Shown in pieces: positions 1 through 12,700 of a stretch of 64,000 nt of DNA (the first letter of the stretch is position 1; each line of letters begins with the position of its first letter). The stretch is from Himantopus leucocephalus (taxonomy: Eukaryota > Chordata > Aves > Charadriiformes > Recurvirostridae). The stretch covers positions 22,273,713-22,337,712 of the forward strand of contig RSEF01000004.1 in NCBI GenBank assembly GCA_003993805.1, written 5' to 3'. Both the position numbers and the translations under genes were made by a program. The notes below the pieces were generated by a model. The model was not told where the DNA came from and made no database searches. It was given only the letters and a program-made list of their open reading frames with translations.

Positions 1-44
1 AGATGATCTTTAAAGTCCCTTCCAACCTAAACCATTCTGTGATA
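1..44 (+). mobile_element. CR1 LINE, 3' end fragment
   Basis: It starts inside the conserved CR1 tail: AGATGATCTTTAAAGTCCC, then TTCCAACCTAAACCATTCTG. The element is cut by the window edge. This tail is diagnostic of the CR1 retroposons of birds. Confidence 0.9.
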
Positions 45-3000
45 AATGTAAGGTATCCCATTAACGAGGAATAAAAGAAGGCTGTGCTGTACTGAGGGGT
101 ACGGCTACATATTTCAGTAGACTGATTGGATTAGCCCACACATTGATGTATTGTTCAAACACCTAAAATTCAGTAAAGGATGAAAAGCATATAAAAGGCA
201 AACTCCTTTTGCAGAGGCAGCATCATAGAGCAGAGCAGATTCTGAGCAAGTATTTCATGTGCACAGTTCTTCTGTGCATTTTACCATCACGCTTAATTTT
301 CCATTGCTGCACTTTGCCTTTCACGCAGATGGATATTTTGAGGAATTTGCTAAGGACTTTGCAAGGCCAGAACAGAGCATGAGCATGAATCTAATTTGGT
401 TTGCGTGGATGGTACCAAAAGTTTGAGCAAAACCTTTTTGTTCTTTCCAGATTCTGTTTCTTCAAGTTCATTTAGAATAAATAATTTCTATGGCCTACAT
501 ATCTCATGCAGCTCTGAACTACTGTCTAACTCTAGATTTGCTACACTAAGCTTTTCTGGATTGGAAATTCTTCCAATACAAGCTCATAGATATTTCTACC
601 AGCTCCAGACTTTATCCCACACACAATAGTCAGTCTGGTGCCAGGAATACTTATGCCACTATTTATATCAAATCAGAGAAAGTTAGAAATGGGCATTTTC
701 AGTACAAGAAATGTGATTTTTTTTGACCCCCTTAATCAAGTTAAGCTTGGTTTCAGCTCATCTTAAGCTTTAAGGTCACCTAAAATTCAAAACAGTCAGG
801 GGTAGCAAATCCTCAAGCACTAAAATAACAAATAAAAGTAATTTTACATTAGAAAAAGGGAAATCGCCTCCTCCTAACACAGTTAAAGTATTAACAGTTA
901 TTCTCCAGAGAGCCACATCTTACACAGAAACTTACACAAAACTCAAACCTGACTAAGAAGTACTTACAATATGGAATTTATGACAATGACTCCAATTTAG
1001 CTTTAATGTTCAAATGTCATTGATGGAGAAATCCCAAGGGAGTGGGGAATTCCAATGTTTGTTACTGCTTCTCTCTCCCAGGAGATACTTCCCTTTTCTG
1101 CTTAGCAGATAGCCCAGTTGCACATCTACTTACTCCTTGATGGCTGTATTATGACAACAGAGAAATGTGGGAGAAAAATGGTTGGAAAGAGGTAATTACT
1201 GCAGAATGCAAACACATTGCATACAGGCTCTAACGCAGTAAGGTCAGGAGTTTTTTTCATTTCTTCCTTATATTGAGAATATTTATTTTCTGGATATTAA
1301 CAGACTTCACCATGGGAGTTCTAGTAGCACTCCCTTGTTTTTTTGCATCCTCTCAGGTTAAGAAGTTGGAACATACATTGTCATTGGTGTCAAAGAATGG
1401 AAAGGATTTGTTCTGTTCTGCTAAACAAGTATGAGATCAGTGCAGTTTTTAGTGAGCTGGAATCTGATGGAGACATTGCTTAACACAATCAAATCAATTG
1501 ATTGTGCAATTCGAACACAATCTAACACCTGAAGAGCTCACGTACCACACTAGTGTTATTGTCAGTTCATGTAAAAAGGACTAAGACCCACATTCTAAGT
1601 AAGAATTTCAAACAAACATGAATTTCTTTTAAAGCTGTAAAAATCTGTGCTCACATGCAACTAGAACTACAGTCAGCCTTCCACACTCCTCGAATGGACT
1701 ATGATATGTTGTCTTGCGTTCTGTAAGGTAACATCATAAAGCCACCTACATGTATTCAGCAGTATTGTTTGCCCTGTGGCATCAATCACAGGTGAATCGT
1801 TCCAAAGCATCTCCTGTTTGAAGAAGTCAGTGGCTCTCCTGGTCAAAGAAATAAAGTAGCCAGCAGAAGTCATAGCAAGACCCACTGCAGACCCTGTTAC
1901 AGCCAGTTTGTGCTTTTGAATATTGGTGAAAATAACAACTGGAGCAAAATAAAGGGAGATAATACTAGATGGATTTGACGCTCCTTTTCATTGGGGCAGC
2001 CATGAAAGGCTGCTCTTCACTCTCTCTAAATGCCATTTTAACGTTGCTAAGTTCACTGCCACAAACTTTGATAAGAACAAGCAATTTACTTAAATGCTTA
2101 TTAATGGACAAGAAAATCCAGATCCAGATATTTATGAGAATGAAGGTAAGAAATAAAGCATATAAAATCTGAGGCTATCCAAAAGGGTCGCACTACTCTG
2201 ACTTGGTCCACTTTTCACATCTCTTACGTATTATTGTTTGATTTAGTGACACAAACTTCATAAATCTTGCAGTTCAAAAGGAATTTGCATTAATAATACT
2301 ACAAAGACAGATGCACCTCTGCCAGTTAATGCTTCAACAGATATGCATTTTTTAAAATATTCTGACATTGGAGTGCCAGATTCATATCTTTGCAAATGTC
2401 ATCAGTCGCGTTCTTTCTACTTTCAAATGACCTTATTTCTTTTAGTAGTACCATTGCTTTAAGACAAGGAAACCAAACCATATTATTTTTAAATCCTAAA
2501 GTATCATTTGTATTATCACAAAGTGTCCTGTCTTAAAAGTGACATAAAATGTTATCAAGCTTGCATCCAAAAATCTTGAAACTGCCTCCAAAAAAGCAGC
2601 GATGTTTGCAAGAAAAAATGAGATGTCATCATGAGAAGAAATGAAAAAGTAGGACAGGACTGCTGTGGTATAGCATAGATACAGCTGCAGATGAAAAAAA
2701 ACCAAACAAAACCTGGTCCCTGCAGCTGGGCAGCCCTCGGGCAGCAGCACCTTCTATAACCTTGACATTGTAACTGGCAATTGGTGGACAGGAGAGAGTA
2801 GCAAAGACGGAGTTCCTCTTCCAAAAAAAGGGCGTTCTCATTTGTTTTTTATGCTTTCCTCCATTATAGCGTCTATTTGATCTGTGCAGGAGGCGGTACC
2901 ACAGCAGGTTCCCTGGACCCAACATGATGTGCTGTGAACTCCAGGGACGGCCTCGTTACAGCCCAGAGCCTCCTTTAGTACACAACCTCTCTGAACGTGG

Positions 3001-3277
3001 CCTTTTTACTGATAATTGGCAGATAAACATGACTGCCTTGGTACTTCTGGCTGATCATTCATGGTAGAGAATGTAAATTAAAGACAAAGAAAAGTGGGGG
3101 TTTGTTTGCTTCTTTTTTTTTTTTTTGAGAAGAGGTCCGAGATTTGAAAGAGTCAATAATTTAGAGGAAAAACAAAGAGACAAAATCCTCAGAGACTTCA
3201 TGTAGACACAAACAGCAAAACGCTAAAATGGTAAGAATTCAGAAAGGCAGGAATTACTAATCACAGGCTGAAGTCTG

Positions 3278-3499
3278 GGATATTTAGGGATTTGACTCAC
3301 TGCCTTTAAGACAACTCATTACACCTGGAAATCATCGCTGTCTCCAAAGGGCTAGCCATCTTGTTCCTGACCTCCTTCAGCACCGTCCCTTCTCTTTCAG
3401 TGTCTTCTGAAATGCTGAACACTTTTACCCATAGTTCTTACCATCTTCATCACCTTGGTCTTCAGCATCCTCATCAAAGACTGACTGTGAAGTGGAAAT
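3278..3499. repeat. duplicated block A, copy 1 (assembly join at 3500)
   Basis: Starts GGATATTTAGGGATTTGACT and runs to the single N. It is repeated as 3501-3704 with substitutions, a 3-base difference and a 15-base deletion. A direct repeat abutting one N is the signature of overlapping contig ends or two alleles left unmerged. Confidence 0.85.
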
Positions 3500-3500
3500 N

Positions 3501-3704
3501 GGATATTTAGGGATTTGACTCACTGCCTTTAAGACAACTCATTATGCCTGGAAATCATAGCTGTCTCCAAAGGGCTAGCCATCTTGTTCCCGACCTCCTT
3601 GCACCGTCCCTTCTCTTTCAGTGCCTTCTGAAATGCTGAACACTTTTACCCATAGTTCTTACCGTCTTCAGCATCCTCATCAAAGACTGACTGTGAAGTG
3701 GAAA
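3501..3704. repeat. duplicated block A, copy 2
   Basis: Second copy of 3278-3499. It lacks 15 bases (ATCTTCATCACCTTG, copy 1 3443-3457), an in-frame length if this is coding. Confidence 0.85.
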
Positions 3705-6700
3705 AAAACATTCCACAGTTGGAGCCCCAGTGCATCAAATGCGCAATCCAAGTCACGGGATTGCTGTGTAACCTGACACACATCTGTTGGAGAGTGAGTC
3801 CGAATTTTCTGCCTGCCCTAAGAAAAGGTCAGCATGCTGCTTCCCTGGACTACAAGGAGACAAGAGCGCCCGTTCTTTCTTAAATATTCACAGTTCTTCT
3901 TCTCAAGACTTGTTCTGTGATAAATTGTGAATTACCCTGTCCTTTTCCAGACAGCATCTAATATCCTAGCTTGTGCTGGCCAACGGTCTGGAAGGCTCCC
4001 ATTGTGTAAAGTAGGTATCTCACACTTATTCGCTTGCACAAATACAGTGTGTCCATCTTACCCACAGACAATCCACAGAGTTTTTAGCAATGGGGTACCA
4101 GGAGTACAATTCCTTGTGCAAATGAGTAAGACTGAGGGCAAACCACTTCTTAATGCATCAATGCCTCTAATCAAGCGTTATTTATAAGAACAATCTTACT
4201 TAACACTTCGTAAGCTTATAGAGACACAGTGAAAATAAACTAATTTTTGTGCAATACTTAGTGATTTAATCATGTACTTGTCCTCTCTTTTTATTGTAGA
4301 ATAGGTCTGTCTTACTCACACTGTGGAAGTTTTATCCAGTGATGTTTGTAAGATGCTGACTTTACAGCACTAAAGCCATCAAAGACTAAGTCCCAGGTCA
4401 TCAAGTGTGTTTAGCTACCGATTTCCCAAATAATTTTAAGATATTTTAAATTAAGTACAGAAACTCAGGATGATTTTAGAGAACATTAGCCCTAAATACC
4501 TCCTTACTCAGTGTTACAGCACCCTATTAACAGAGCAGATGATGAGGGAGTCTTTCTTCTAAATCAGGAAGATGAAAGGATTTAAAACTTTGAGTACCCC
4601 TAGATGGTTGTTGGGGTTATTTCTGAGCACACATACTGGATCACGTTTCCTAAGTGAAGTAGTATGCAGGGAAACACCCAGTCTGCGAATCCTCAGCAGG
4701 ACATGTGTTTAAGGTAGATGCTAAGCTGTTGAAGTCCAAGATTCCTACAATTACACTGCAGCCGAAATGTAGGTGCCTAGAAGGTTGTACAGGCTCTTAG
4801 ACCCTATATGCGTACAACTTAGATAAAGGGGCTTGTGCCCATCATGGTACTTAAGTGACCTAAACATGCTTTAGAGTTGGCAGGTTCCCTTCCCTTCACG
4901 AACCTAAAATACACCTTGTGTATTTCTGTGACCTCCATTTCACTTTACTGCTGTAGAAGATACTCCCCAATTTCAAAGATAATTTCCATCCAAATTTTCT
5001 GACATTGGTTTCTCATCTGTCATCAGTGCTTGAGGTTACTGTGTCCTCTTCCTTTATATTTACAGCATGAAACTTCTTTGGTTCAATTTCCATTGCATGA
5101 AATATAAATGCAGCCGCAAATAAGAAGTAATCTAAGGTCAACAGAGAAGCAGGTAGGGTAACAAGATTTTTTAAGACTGTATGAAACAAATGAAATGGAG
5201 CAGCTCACATAAACAGTATGTTTAGCTTATTTTAGTGGTCTTTCTTAATTAACCTTTTGGAAAACAGACAAATGCATTACATAAATCACATACTCAGCAG
5301 ACATAGGTCTCAGAACTATCTAGAGACCCTCAAAGTTTGCAGATGCGCTGGGAAAAGTATTGCCATATTTTGCTTTTTGGCTTTATAAATACTTCCAAAA
5401 ACACAAGGAAAATATTGCCTTGTGTTAGTTATTGATATCTGCTTCTATAGAGTGAATCATCCTCCAAAGTAGCATTAGGGTAGATGTATATTAAAAACTG
5501 TCATTGCAAAACTTCATTCCTTTATATATGCAACATAAACAATGCTGAATACACTGCAGTGTAACAGTCAGAGCACAGAAGGAAGAACTCTTACTTCTGC
5601 AGTGGAATGTGTTCTCAGCACGTAAAAACTCTATTAATAAGAAGGGCTCAATTTTTTTCCCCTCACCTTTTGTTCTCTTTATTTGCTCTTGTTCCTCCTG
5701 CTTTTTAAGTCTCCTTAGGCATCAGTAGAAAAAATATTACCCATAAAGATCTGAAGTGGCCACAGCAATTGCATAGCAATGCCAGCTGCAAGATCTAGGT
5801 CTGGATGCCAGGCTGTTCCGCACTTTTCCAGCCATTTAACTCTAGCAAGCAAGCTACAGTTACACCAAATGTAAGGCACAGCCACTGATTTAATTGGCCC
5901 AGAAAATTGCTTGAGGTGTTTGGGACTGCAATTAAGGCTAGGAGAGTCTGGAAAAGTGGTCTTTGGTGGTGGAGGGATTTTTTTTATTATTATTTTTGAG
6001 AAACCAAACCCTCTCTCAGCTAAAACTCATGGGCCTAATTAGAGATTAATTAAAGTTACTTGCTGCTGCTTAGTTGAATTACAGTTCAGTAGACATATTT
6101 TAAGTGGCAGGTATAAAATTTAGCCTTTTCTATCTCTCCCTTTTTGTCTCTGCTTCCAAAAACCAGAACTTCCCCAATCAGCAAATTCATCCAATTCAAA
6201 TTAGAATAATTGTCCATCTTTGCCTTCAGCCTCACAACTTGTAGATTCCCTCTGTAATTTGGCTTTACGGAGATGAAATTAATTTGAAGAAAATAATGAC
6301 CCTTGCCTGCCATTGTTACCATGCTGTGGCTTGTGATCCTGCTGTTGGATATAACAGTTACTATACACTGGGAATATGCAGCTACATATACAGAGCTAGA
6401 AATAGGGAGGTCACTGCACCAAAACAACAGGTAAATTAGCTAGTTTGGTCTACAAATCTGAGATAAAAGCTCGTATGAAAAATGCAGATAACAATAATTC
6501 ATGTAGCAGCTACGGGCGAGACACAAAGGTCCACTTCCATTTAGACGCCCAAACAGCCAACAGTTTTTTCAGGAGTGCTCAGCCTGTAACAGAGCTCTGC
6601 ACAAGCCGTGGTTAAGAAGCACCGGGCTTGTCGGCAGGCATCTACTGTTTGCTTTGCAAGACACCCATGCATCATGGAACAGTAGGTCAAACACATTCCT

Positions 6701-9700
6701 CAAGAAAATTTAATAAAACACACACTGAGTGTTACACAACATTTTATCTAAATTAGCAAAACCTCAGCAACACTGCCTTTAATTTTAGTTACCCATTTCT
6801 GGTTTTAATACTTTTCTAGACAACAGCAGCAGGCAAAATTTCAATACTTACACGGTTCATTTTCATTAAGTTGGAATGCCATCATGTTCTTATTGTCTGG
6901 TTATTTGGGTTTAGTAGGACCAGCAGAATGTTCTTTTGTTGGTTTTGGTAGTTATTTTGGGGAGAGGTTGTTTTGTTTTAATCAGACTGTTCTCCAATCC
7001 TGTTGTCACAGCAACAGTGGACATAACTAGTTGACACAATTTTTTCCTCCACCTTCAGTGCCATTCAGATTGCAGACTGAATTTAATAAGCCAATTTAAC
7101 AGCCTACTTGAATCCTAATTGTAAGTTTTCCTAATAATATGACATTATCCTTTTCAGTACATTCTGTAAGATTTCAGTAAATTATTTTCTTATAGACTAG
7201 AGTAGTGGTTTTTCTTTACTTAAGTATATGTTAGGTGCTTTTCTCCCCTTCAATTTCAGATAAGTATTCAACCTTGTAAATTTAGATCATTTATTGACAT
7301 TTTAAAAGATTTTTCAGGCTGGAAACATTTAGAGCTATTCCGTGTTTTACAGTGACAGGGCTGGATTCCTGATATTATACAGTAAGGACATATGCTTTAG
7401 GGTTTGGGTTTTTTTTTAAGGAAGAAAAGCCATTTAACCTACCACATTTCCCACTGACTTTATAGATTTAGCTTCTAAGCAGTGAATACATTCTAAGTAC
7501 AAACATAGCCACCTCAAAACAAAAAATCTCCCCTGAAAAGAACAGAGCAGTTTCAAGCTGGCCAGCCCACTCTATTATACCAATATATGCTGAATTAAAA
7601 CATCTCTCTCAGAAAGTTTCCAGCACTAGGTGGTAACAGCTCCACAGCATTCTCAAAGATAACCATGACACTGAGGTACGGCGCTGCCATAATTGATACA
7701 GATGGATCATTCAATGCCACTATCATAGAGTTCTTCATAACAACACAAGATTAGAAAGCAACATTCATTACAACCCCCTTATTTTATGTTCTTGTAATTT
7801 TTTATGGAAACAATTTTCCCATAGTGAAAACCAGAATAAAGTACACTGAATTGTTTTCCCTGTAAAAGAAGTACACGTTGAATAAATTCACTATTTTAAC
7901 TTGGATGCATCACTGGTGTCACAGGGAACAATGTTACTCTTTCTGATCCCAATCTAAAAATCCTAGCCTGTAGCCATCCCTACTGCAAAAAATAAGTAAG
8001 GGTCTCAGGCAACTCTAAGAAATAACTTGAAAGAAAATAATTTAAAAGTTAAGCGAAAGGTAGCAGAGCAGGTTTTCACACGGTGCGCAGCAGGCTGGTG
8101 GCAGTGATGATAAGTTGGTTTACAACAGCTGCAGATCTGATCACTTCACTTCACAATAGCGCAGTGGACATGCAGTGTAACATTCCAGACAAACACTTCA
8201 GGGCTGTCAAAGAAAGAGACTTGTAGGGTACATGACAGGTAGTCTTTGCTGGAAAAGCACTCTTTTGTACCACCACAAATACAGCCCAGGAGACTGAGAG
8301 CTGGGACGCACCAATCACAAATACTGCAGTAACTCACAATGATGGGGAGTCCCGCACAGAGCTGGACTGTAGATGAATTAAGAATTTTAAGAGGGACTTT
8401 CCGTCACAATCTATCTGGAAAATTGAAATAACTGTTCTCATAAATTCACCCAATTCAGCAGGTTAATGTCTGTTTACTACGTAACTACTTTTATTTTGCA
8501 TTGAATTTAATTTATGCATTCTTTAATAATGTATGTATTCCATGTTCTGTCCCTTGGTGTAGTTGATATCAGGAAAGAGGAGGTAGCCAGAGATAAGGGA
8601 GACAACAACAAAGAGAAAAAAATAATCTCCACAATTTCAGTTCTGTGGATTTAGTTACATCTCTAACATTAACTTAAGTCACGATAGCGGTATTTGGTAT
8701 TAAGCTGTCAGTAAACCTTAACCATCATTTTGAAGCCATTTAACAGTATCATAGACGAAGAAATCAAGTTTTTGCATTAACTATTATTTTACCATAACGA
8801 CACCCAGCAAGCGTAGCCCTGGGCCAGGCTGCTACAGTAACAGGCACGGTGCAGACAGGGAATAAAACACCCCGTTTCTCCTCCAAGACTCTAACATGAA
8901 AGCAAAAGGCAAGGCTGGGGAAGAGATGGTAGAGCACAAGGAGACAGAAGGGGACATTATCGGTCAGGACCACACAGTGCAACACAGCTCAGCAGAAGCC
9001 TAATTTGTCAAGAGACTCAGGAGATTTTAAGGAACTAGTGAAGGGTTTGGACAGATGTTTACAGTGAGCTCCTCCTGTCTTGTGCTCACTCAAAAATCTA
9101 GGAAGCAAGGGCTGGGAGCCAGCTTTCGATGCCTAACAGAACATTGCCTAATTCACTGTACCTAACGAGAGAGCATCCCAGGGTACCAAAGGCATCTTAT
9201 AGTCTTCCCATGCCTAACAAGTAAATATGAAACCTGAGGTCTCACAAGCTCTTTGCGTTGACCTCACATACGTGAAAACAAGAGCCTGTTTTGTCCTCAC
9301 TTGACTCTTACATCTCACTAATTACCTTGTGCAGAAAATAGATGTTTTCCTAACAGAAATACTACTTGGCTACATCATTCCTCTTAATTTTCTGTGAGTA
9401 ATATGAACATTCAATAATTCTCCTGAAAGTGGCTTCACAACAGGGGCAGGTAAGGTCTGTTTTGTCAATGACCCACTGACTACGAAAAGGAACCTCTACG
9501 TCCTCTATCAATACTAAGCAGTAATCCTCCAGTTCATTATACAAATGATTCTACAAAAAGTAGTTTGGTATGGTATGGTATGTTCATTTCTGCATACTAT
9601 AAGCCTTAATATACTGTTTCCTCTTTAAACATAACTGGTTGGTAACTCAATCAAATCAATGTATTATTTACCCTCTAGCTTTTCCTGAATGGCTACAAGC

Positions 9701-12700
9701 GTGTGTGCATGTGTGTGTGCCTAGATATGGTTATAGAAGGGACTACAGTTTAGGGCTTAAAAACTACTAAAAACTCAAAAAGCTATTAAAACCTTTGGTT
9801 AAATTTGTCCTACAAAAAAGCAACCTCCATATTTGGTGTGCAGTGTACTACACAGGATTTTGTAACAATAAGGAAAGCAGCAAAAAGCATGGTCTCAAAC
9901 CAGTTTATCATTCAAAGTCTAAATAAATTTGTGACATTTTCTTCTGAAATTTTTTTTGTGAATTTTTTTTCTACACGATTTTTTTCTCAAAAGTGCAGCT
10001 TATTTGTAATAAATATTTAGTCCCATAGAGCCACTTCACTGTGAGCATGCAGAATTCTGTTTTACTAATACTACCAGTATTTAAATGTATTTGAAAGGTC
10101 CTTTTGTAATTTTGTATTAAAATTATGTTATATAGACTTTTCCAGTTACAGCAAGAATGGCCTGTGAGTTTGCTAACCAGAGCCTGCAATGATAAAGTGC
10201 TAGCCTGAACAAAAGGAATAATGGCCTTGAACAGAAACAGCCAAAAATTCTATGAGTCTTCTGCCCTTTCAAGGAAAAACGGTTATTCCATACACCTCTA
10301 AGGCATCAGAATCTGACAACAAGTAACATCAGGTCACTCTAAGAAAAAGATTGGAAGTGGTGCTTTGTGCTAGCATTTTTCAAAAGGAAAAATTGCCTTT
10401 TAACACACAATACTCTTTTCAAGTCACAAAGCACACCGTATTCCTGTAGTATTAGATGATTTGATAAGAGAGATGTGAAGTCATTCCGAGGGTACCTACT
10501 GTGCAGTCAAAACAAATCACAGAGGGCTTTGTAGAGAAATTCTGGTTGCTTTTAAACTAACCAGTTCAGATACTAAGAGCTCTCAGTCCTGCAAAAAAAA
10601 AAAGCCTAATTTAACCTGCTTTTGGCCAGATTTTTGCATTCTGCAGTGAACTTGGTGCAGTTTCAGGCGCAGCTTCAGAATGCCTGAGCTTGGTGTATCA
10701 TACCACAAGCACCAGTTTGACTTTGGGTTCCGTTGCTTGGTCTTTCCCTGCTTTTCTGTGTTGCATTACTTGAGAACAGAGCTCTAAAAGCTTATTTAGC
10801 TTACAAAATGGATCTCTGCTGTTGCAGACAATTACTTCAAATCAATATGACAGTGATGGATCTTGATGTTTCACAAATTTGCATGTGTGCACTTAGGAAT
10901 TAATTCAAGGTAACTGAATGGATTTGTATAATTTCATTTTTAAATGAGACCCAATTCCCCATACTAGGGATTTTCTTATCTGTTGTTCCTGTCAGACTCC
11001 ACTACTAAGGCTCTTCAGCTTTCTGTGCTATTACCTTATTTATCCAATTAAATAAACGCTAATGAGCTTATTTAATAAGCTAGATTATAGTGTCTATACT
11101 GGCCTAAGTTTGTGACAGAGATAAACACAGATATTTAAGATGCACAATGTGTTGTGTTAAAGTAAGCAACAGACTACCTATCAGCTGGGATAGGCAGGCG
11201 CCTGACTAACCAGTGGATGCTTCTATGTGGTTTTGGGGGGGGGTGTGGAAAATGCTTTGACGATCAGCTGATCATATCATTAACATTTAAATCTAGGTTA
11301 AAAAGGTAATTCAACAAATCTTCCATATTCAAATGAAATTTTTAAAAAACCTTTTACATACAGCCTGTTTGTGAACATCCTAATTGGTTTTTACAGAACC
11401 TCTCACCAGTCTTTGCAGAACAAAGTGACAACATTCATCAGGAACTGAAGCAGCCAGAAGCTGATTTCCAAATACATATTTTTTTAAGTATGGTTCAGGT
11501 TTTCCCTGACTAATCCATCTGGTTAGATAAAAAAGATTTGTAAAGGTAGGATTACACTGAATTAATGTTGATGCTGTATCTGACATTCTCTCAGTAGAAT
11601 GTGACGTTTTGTCATTTTTGGATTTCCTAGCCTAGCATATGATTTTTCTGATTTTTCCCCCATTTGCGATGACTGCCGTCTTGTCGCGTGCAACCGCCCC
11701 AGAATCAGCCCTGCCCAGAGCAGTTTGCGATGAAAGAGACAACGAGCTGAACGAACCCCGCAGAAAGAGAGAAGAGGCAGGAAACACTGGCTCTAACTGC
11801 AAGTTGCACCAACCACAAAAACTTCTGCTTTCTATCCTGTTCTCATAAATCCTTGACACACCACTAATTTCTCAGTAAATGGAGCAAGTAATTACCAAAG
11901 CAAGTACGATCTTCCCTTTATTCTAAAGATTACTATCTGGCCTATGGAAACCAGCGGAAAATCAACACCTACCCTTTGAAGGAAGCTGCGGGGCTTCGGC
12001 TCTGCGTTTTTGCAAATGACAGCATTATTTTTTTTCTTTATTTCAATGACCAAATCAATGGTTAATAACAGAAGTTATTATAACTTATAACAGAAGTTAA
12101 CAATAAGTTTCTTGGCCTTGATATGAAAAGTTTTAAAGCAATGTAGCCTTTTCCTTCAAAACAGTCATATTGGCAAAGATTAATGTTTCAAACTCTATTT
12201 TGAAACAAATCTACAGTTAAGCTCCGAGGAAATTGCTGAACATAAATCAAGGCAGACTTGGATCCACTTAGTGTATTTTGATGAGAACCGCAGAGTAAAT
12301 ATACAGTGATGCTGTTAACAGGAGTGACACCTTGTGTGGTCATAACTGGAAGCACAGCTGCATACTCAAACTTGACAAACTGTTTCTTCTCAAAGGCACA
12401 GTCAACAGCAAGGTTACGAACAGTTTTTACCACGGCACCCCACAGACCTTTCACATAACCCCGCAGAAATAATGTAGGGCCTTACTGAAGAACAGTTTTA
12501 GGATGAACAGATGATGACATGTTGATTTATTTGTTCCTAAATAAATTTCTTTTATTTATTCCTAAACTAGGATCATAACATTTCTGGTAAGCTCTCATCA
12601 ATCTGCCCTTTGAGGACAGAACTGAGGAACCCAGATGTTCACAGGTAAGCACTGGTTAGAAGCAAGCAGGTGCTTAAAATCAAATCACAGTGGTTTGGGA

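Noticed and set aside
1673..1938. Similarity of the open segment to a monocarboxylate-transporter membrane segment
   Set aside because: Only a vague pattern (small residues around GSAVG); not enough to name a family.
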